DNA of 64,000 nucleotides. It comes from Cokeromyces recurvatus. Its lineage: Eukaryota; Mucoromycota; Mucoromycetes; Mucorales; Mucoraceae. Below the pieces are notes generated by a model that searched no databases, was not told the DNA's origin, and saw only the letters and a list, made by a program, of their open reading frames with translations. The stretch is taken from contig NW_026251397.1 of assembly GCF_025118155.1 (NCBI RefSeq), positions 750,278 to 814,277 on the forward strand. The letters are read 5' to 3'. Made by a program: the position numbers and the translations under genes. Positions 56,366 through 64,000 of this stretch are shown here, one piece after another (the first letter of the stretch is position 1; every line of letters begins with the position of its first letter).

Positions 56366-57531
56366 ATGATTATATTGTCTAAAAGCATTTTGGCATTATT
56401 TGTATTGATAAATTTGATTCAATGTGAAGCTGTTGACAAAAATGTGAATGTTGATAACACCTCTTCTCTTGATGAAGCTGTTATTGTATCTTCTGTTATC
56501 TATGCCCCAGTTCCAACAGATCAACTTTCTCTTTCATCTGTGCAGCCAGAAAGTGCTGAATTTATAGCAGCATCAAGTGAAGAACAAAAGCCTAAATGCC
56601 ACAATTATCGTACCGATTTTGGAAAGAATGTGAGAGGCTGGGAAGTTGAAAATAGTATGCAAGATACATATGATATTAATCCAACAGGCGTTCAACTCAA
56701 TTTAATGCCCCCAAGAGAATATATTCGTTTATATGATCAAAAGAGTGAGTTATATCTATTTATATATAAGAAGGACTCTATATAACTATGGCATATAGAT
56801 TTACCTTATAATCAAATTGGAGGTAGAGGTCCTACGTTAAATGCAACAACGTACATGTTGTACGGAAAAGTCTCTGCTACTCTTCGGGCTGCATCAACAG
56901 GAGGGTCAGTCACTGCGTTTATCTTAATTGCAGATATAGGGGATGAAATCGATTTTGAATTTATAGGTGGCGATAACAAGCATGTTCAGTAAGTCTTGGA
57001 CAGAATTACACTATTAAAATAATAGCTTATGTATCTATTTAGGACCAATTACTTTTGGGGGAAAACAATTGAATATACAGTGAATGGTGGTATACATGCA
57101 GTGGAAGGGGGCGATGTTGATAAAAGCTTTCACAAGTATACAATCGATTGGAGACCGGATAGAATTACTTGGCTTGTAGATGATATTATCATACGTACTA
57201 AAACTAAAGCTGAAACGTGTGACGGAACTGGTATCTGTAAATTTCCATCTCATCCAGCGTAAGTTTGTTAATTACAAATATGACTTCATATTAACAATTA
57301 AAATAGTCGTATACAAATTGGTTTATGGGATGGTAGTATTGAAACTGGTACAGCTGAATGGTCTAACGGTCCTATTGATGTACGTAAAAATAGATATAGT
57401 ATACCATTTATCTCTTCTGTTTATTTAATCTTTATTTATCATAGCAGTGGTCAAAACCGCACTCAATTTCAGCCCAACTTAGAGATGTACAAGTTGAATG
57501 TGATCCAGCATTTAATCAAATAGTTACCTAA
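56366..57531 (+). CDS. GH16 glycosidase/transglycosylase (CRH-like)
   Basis: Five exons: 56366-56744, 56799-56988, 57043-57258, 57307-57379, 57448-57531, giving 313 residues. Signal peptide at residues 1-21 (LSKSILALFVLINLIQCEA). After a variable stretch the GH16 jelly-roll begins (CHNYRTDF, GWEVENS). The catalytic motif is DEIDFE (nucleophile E176, acid/base E180), followed by GGDNKHVQTNYFWG, as in the Crh1/Utr2 chitin-glucan crosslinking group rather than bacterial lichenases. W-x-x-D-x-I-T-W-L-V-D and IGLWDGSIETGTAEWSNGPIDW complete the sheet. The protein ends soon after the catalytic domain, with no GPI signal and no chitin-binding module, so it is probably a freely secreted form acting in the wall. 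The last acceptor could be CATAG or CATAGCAG; the latter gives the usual GPIDW. Confidence 0.9.
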
Positions 57532-57733
57532 TTCTTTTATATAGAAATGTTTATATATAATTATTACTATTTTTAAGAAAAGAAAGTTACGTATAAATAA
57601 TATTAATAACAATAGTATGTATTGTTTTTTTTTTCTTTTCTAAAATAAAATAGGTCCTTATTTCTAAAGCAAATAAACTAAAACGATCATGTTCTTAACA
57701 TGGTTGATGAAAAAAAAGGAGGGCAGTCCCAAA

Positions 57734-57765
<32 letters not shown>

Positions 57766-58087
57766 GATTAAAGTTAATTGATCTTGTAACTACATAATTC
57801 TTCTCATCTATCTTCATGTCTGTTGACTCTATGAGAACTGATTTTTAATTAACTTTCTGCATAAAAATAGTCTTATTTTTGATTCTGCTTTTGAATGTCG
57901 AAGAAGAACTAAGATACTCTTATGTGTTTTTTTTTTTTTTTGTTCAAAATCAGAAAATGAGAGGAATAGGTTGAATAAAACCATTTTCATAATAAAGAAT
58001 TCCTTCTTGTTGAATCTTTTTAAAAATGTCATTTCTTTAAAAGATGAATTTATTTTGGCAAATAAAAATAAAAGGATTCGACTATTT

Positions 58088-58143
<56 letters not shown>

Positions 58144-58506
58144 AAGTTTGAATATATTCCATGATGAATCTTTATATGCTATAATTCAAATAATGTCTAT
58201 TTTTGATAGGGTTAAAAAAAAATGCGTTTGTAACAAAAACCAACTACGTTGAATAGTAAATTCTTTATAATAGTTTTTGGGTGGCGCAGTGAAATAATAA
58301 AAAATAATTGGATAATAAAATTTTTTATGTTTAAATCCTTATTTTGGATTTTAGGCTAAGGATTATGACTACAAACATGTAGCAATATCAACAAGAAAAG
58401 AAACCTTTTTCTATTTTTTATTTTATTTTATTTCTTTATTGATATTTTTCTTTTTCTCTCTTTTTAAAGAAAAATTTAGAAAGGAATTAATTTACTCTAA
58501 AGAACT
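57532..58506. other. Intergenic with long homopolymers and a tRNA-like stretch
   Basis: 975 bp. It holds a T run of about 28 (57738-57765) and T10 followed directly by A48 (58085-58142). A tRNA-promoter-like stretch at 58279-58345 is listed separately. The last 100 bp are the DED1 leader. Confidence 0.6.
58279..58345 (+). mobile_element. Possible tRNA-derived SINE head
   Basis: GGGTGGCGCAGTGA at 58280-58293 matches the pol III A box (TGGCNNAGTGG), and GTTTAAATCCT at 58329-58339 is a weakened B box (GGTTCGANTCC) at tRNA-like spacing. The intervening sequence is A/T only and no cloverleaf forms. It may be a decayed tRNA pseudogene or SINE, or coincidence. Confidence 0.3.
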
Positions 58507-60511
<2,005 letters not shown>

Positions 60512-62898
60512 ACGACTTTAAAAGAAAAAGATATTTGTTTCCTTTAATATGTTTGCTTGCTTGTTTTTTTTATATTTTCTTTCATTCTTCACGCTTTTTT
60601 TATATTATAGATTTTGAATAATTTACATTTTTAAAAAAAGCGGTTCAAAAATTTCTATTCTTTTTTTTTTTTTTTTTTTGTAATTTCAATTCCCTTTTTT
60701 TTTTTTGCTACACTTTTACTTCGCTACTAATCACTTTTTTATATATAAATACTCTCCTAAAAAAAAAAATCACACTGTAAAAAAGTGTGTGTAGATGTAA
60801 ATAGAATATTTTTTTTTAAAAAAAAAGAAAAAAAAGAGAATATATTTTAAATAAAAAAAAGAAAAGAAACAGTGTATAATTTTATTATTTAAAACAGTTT
60901 ATGAGGGGGGGGAAAAATAGTTTATAGTCTCCTGATGATAATAAGGAATATTCTACTAGAGGTTTTATTAAGTCTTACTAAAAAAGCTCTACTAAACATA
61001 AAATCTTAAGAGAGGCCTCTTTAATCCTAGTTTCTTGCATACAAGAGTGAAGATAAAATATGTATATTGGTAACATTAAGAGGAATAGCAATATCTACAG
61101 TGCTCTCTCTTTCAAAATGCAGAACGAGGCCTTAGGTAATTATTATTATTTCCTAAATGATAGAGTTCAGTGAATTAGTACATTTAATGAAACGGCTGCT
61201 AGCTGAAGCAATTTTGAACTCTTTAATTTCATTACATAATAATAGTAGTAGTTCATCCGAATGGCCCTAAAAATATTATTATATTGTTCATACTCTTGGA
61301 GTAATGTATATTATTATTATCATTGTTTTTTCGTCCTGAAAAGTGCAAGAAATGCTGATAATAGCAAACCGTAGAGATTTTATGTGATCAAGATAAAATT
61401 TGATTTCACACCAATCAGTGTATTATTAGTGTCTTGATAAATTTACTATAAATGGGAACAGCTTAAACTTTAATTAGAACGTACCAATGTCCTAGCAATG
61501 CAAACGATTTAAATTTAGTTGTTAGTAGCTTCTATTTTTTTTTTTTAGTACAGAATGACGTAGAATAATTGTTTAAATTCATTAAAAAGAAACATACTGT
61601 TTAACTGTATTATATGATGATGATGATTGTCCAAATAAAACAATGCTACTCGTCTACAAATACAACTTATTGATCTTCAACAATCAAATGAACTCCGAGT
61701 CATAGCTTGTTATGCAATGCCATTTAATTTAATTCTCAGATTTTCTCCGTTTTTTTTTTTTTTTTTTTTTTTTTTGCCCTGAATTTTGCATAGCAACAGA
61801 TAAAGTGTCAAATTTTCTAAAGTCATAAAGTTAAGGCTCAATATAATTTCATGCTAGGTTGCAATTTGAAGGAGGAACATTTTTACTCATTCATCATCGA
61901 CTTTATTATTAGTATATTTTATTAACACTAGAACGAACAATAAAAAAAAAAGGGCTACTCTCGAGTTGAAATTTAACTTTATTGAATGTCTCAATTATTA
62001 TTATTACTTTTTTTTATTATTATAGATCTAAAGCGACACACAGGGAGACAAAAAAACCCCCCCCGACTTGTTGATGTGGTTGCTTAAAGAAAGGAGAGAT
62101 AATCCTCTGAAACAATAACAGCCAGATCAATAATTTAATTAAATCAGATAGAGCTGAGTTATAATATTTGCTATATTTGTAAAGAAGCTAGTAAATATTG
62201 ATGATCATAGTTGTTGTAACATTCTTTTTTTTTTTTTTTTTTTGCTACTCCTGGTGAATCTTAAAGACAAAGCTTTTTTGCTACTACTTGGAACACTCTC
62301 AATTAGACTCATAATAGTCTCTTTTTTTGTTTGTTTGTTTTCAAAATTTCAATATTCACTATCAAGAAGGACTTTTTGCAAGGGTATATGAAAGCAACTG
62401 AAAATGACAATGCGATTTGCACCAAGTATAGTACATAAAATTCAAAACCGCTATCGAATACCTTTTCTTTAGACTTTTTTTTTCTTTAAAAAAAATTGTA
62501 AAAAAGAATAAATTACTAGAAAGTATTGATGGAGTAGCATCTTATTATTTTATTTTATTTTATTTTTTTTGAGATATAAAAAAAAACGTAATACGGCCGA
62601 TAGTCGTCTATGGGCACCGATATTCTATTATTAACTTTTATATTTGGTTAGTGTAAGTGATCACCTTTTTTTAGGATTTAGAAAAGATCCTGGAAATTAT
62701 AATATTATGAGGTATTCCTTTTAAAATATTAATTTACTACTTTAATATTTTTTTTTGAAAAAAAAAAAGAAAAAAAAATAGATTATATATAATTGTTATA
62801 TGGAATATAATTGTGTGATGATGTAAGGTAATAGTATGTACAAAAGATGAAAAAATATAAAAAAAGAATAAGAAGAAAAATGGACTAAATATGACAGA
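60512..62898. other. Intergenic, no gene recognised
   Basis: 2.4 kb between convergent DED1 and the amino-acid transporter. It contains many T and A runs (for example 60661-60679, 61751-61775, 62225-62243), G8 at 60905-60912 and C8 near 62057. No exon, tRNA or repeat family could be supported. Confidence 0.6.
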
Positions 62899-64000
62899 TT
62901 AGGAAAATGCTGTTATTAATTCCTTTACGGCTTCTATTGTACCAAAAACTAAACCAACAAGACCGAGGATGACTACAAGAGCACACCATAAAAGTTCATA
63001 AATTGGTTTGTTTCGAACACCAGTTAGTTTTAAATAGAAAGTGACAGGGAAGATAAAGATTAAAGTACAATTAGCAAAGGCACCAATAAGGGACATCAAT
63101 TCACCAAAGTGAGGTACAGAGCAAGCAATCACGCCAATAACAACCATAGTCAAGATACGAATAATAGCACGCAGCAAAAATTCTTTAACTTTACCAAAGC
63201 GTTCGACGGTAATATTAAGCATTTCTTCAATATCGAGAGAGAATGAAGTGGTAAGGATAGGCGCAGCCAATAAGACATGAAGAGTGATCACGACAATAGC
63301 AACAATTTGAGCTGCACCTTCAGGAATACTATTATAAATGGGCGAAAGGACATTTGAGCCATAAATGAGATAACCAGAGATGGCAGTAACAAAATACATG
63401 AAAGCACAGGTACTAAGACCACCAGCTACCACCTTTGGCCAATCTTGAGGCTTTTTCATGGAAGCCTCGACATGAGGATAAACGACATTGCCACCAAAAC
63501 TGAAGGATATAGTACTTAGCGCGATGGGGAACATATTCCAGATTACGGCATCGTGATGAACATTTACTTGGTTAGGTTTATCAATAGCAGACATAGCTAA
63601 GCAAATAAAGACAACGACAAGAGTAGCAACAGCACCAAAGGCACTCATCCAAGCAACTTCTTTCATTGTTTTAACCAGAATAAAAGGAATAGCAACGACT
63701 ACAGAAGAGATAATGATCCATGGCTTCTCTCCAATTTCTCCAGCAGTGCCTCTACAGAGATGGTTTAAATTAGTACCAGAAAGTACCATATAAAGAATAG
63801 GTGCACCTAAAAGAATCCATGCATTAAAGAAAAAAGTGACCCAGCCACCGATCCATCCAAAGGCAGCAGTAGCAACTTCTTTATAAGTTGTCAAACGCGC
63901 TTTACCATTTGCATATAGACAACGAATTAAAATGATACCAGTATAAATAGACATAAACCATGATAAGAAAAGAATCAATATGCCAAGCCATCCACCTTGC
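62899..64000 (-). CDS. Amino-acid transporter, AAAP family (partial, 5' end outside window)
   Basis: The minus-strand frame is open from the window end to the stop at 62899, giving 366 visible residues; the start lies beyond 64000, and the frame continues through GGWLGILILFLSWFMS. About nine membrane spans remain. Signatures are those of the amino acid/auxin permease family (Avt, VGAT-like): YKEVATAAFG, ILLGAPILYMVLSGTNL, a conserved segment FPIALSTISFSFGGNVVYP, HVEASMKKPQDWPKVV, YLIYGSNVLSPIYNSIP and HVLLAAPILTTSFSLDIEE. Such proteins move neutral or other amino acids across the vacuolar or plasma membrane with protons. Substrate and membrane cannot be told from this part. Confidence 0.9.
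   Translation of the reverse strand, partial: QGGWLGILILFLSWFMSIYTGIILIRCLYANGKARLTTYKEVATAAFGWIGGWVTFFFNAWILLGAPILYMVLSGTNLNHLCRGTAGEIGEKPWIIISSVVVAIPFILVKTMKEVAWMSAFGAVATLVVVFICLAMSAIDKPNQVNVHHDAVIWNMFPIALSTISFSFGGNVVYPHVEASMKKPQDWPKVVAGGLSTCAFMYFVTAISGYLIYGSNVLSPIYNSIPEGAAQIVAIVVITLHVLLAAPILTTSFSLDIEEMLNITVERFGKVKEFLLRAIIRILTMVVIGVIACSVPHFGELMSLIGAFANCTLIFIFPVTFYLKLTGVRNKPIYELLWCALVVILGLVGLVFGTIEAVKELITAFS

Overview
The window is nuclear DNA of an early-diverging filamentous fungus, most probably a mucoralean member of the Mucoromycota. It is very AT-rich, with long A and T runs. Genes are cut by many short GT-AG introns of about 50-130 nt. The gene set is eukaryotic, and the accessory ORF family near 43-47 kb resembles one I associate with Mucoromycota genomes. 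The genus cannot be fixed from the sequence alone. Gene models were built by hand from splice sites and reading-frame phase.

Layout. 1-2192: no gene seen. 2193-7267: SNZ-type pyridoxal phosphate synthase (+), NmrA-like Rossmann protein (-), mitochondrial ribosomal protein uS8m (-), spliceosomal SmB (+). 7578-13781: a six-exon beta-1,3-glucan synthase of the FKS/GT48 family (-). 14144-25659: a 13-exon gene for a protein of about 3,512 residues that looks like SZT2, the large subunit of the KICSTOR lysosomal/TORC1 complex (-). 25660-27776: intergenic, with a possible solo LTR. 27777-28319: eIF5A (+). 28622-31208: F-BAR/RhoGAP protein resembling Rgd1 (-). 32150-35299: 17-exon peroxisomal ABCD half-transporter (-). 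38101-40285: two small secreted acidic proteins (+). 41293-42632: nuclear protein with a NET (extra-terminal) domain (+).

42.6-49.0 kb is a repeat island. It holds a tRNA-derived SINE with an A tail, fragments of a repeated ORF family of unknown function, a complete Tc1-type transposon inserted in one member of that family, and a 188-bp inverted duplication with arms 2 kb apart. 49360-50538: bZIP factor (+). 50866-51660: decayed PLP aminotransferase (-). 52355-54138: DHHC palmitoyltransferase, Erf2-like (-). 55912-56191: cytochrome bc1 subunit Qcr10 (+). 56366-57531: GH16/CRH-like wall transglycosylase (+). 58507-60511: Ded1 DEAD-box helicase (+). 62899-64000: C-terminal part of an amino-acid transporter (-), cut by the window end.

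Most genes are unrelated housekeeping functions, so there is no operon-like logic. Three themes recur: cell wall and secretion (FKS, GH16/CRH, two secreted acidic proteins), nutrient and TOR signalling (SZT2-like, amino-acid transporter), and RNA/translation (SmB, eIF5A, Ded1, uS8m). The least expected items are the SZT2-like gene, the Tc1-disrupted ORF family with its SINE and inverted duplication, and a stand-alone NET-domain protein.
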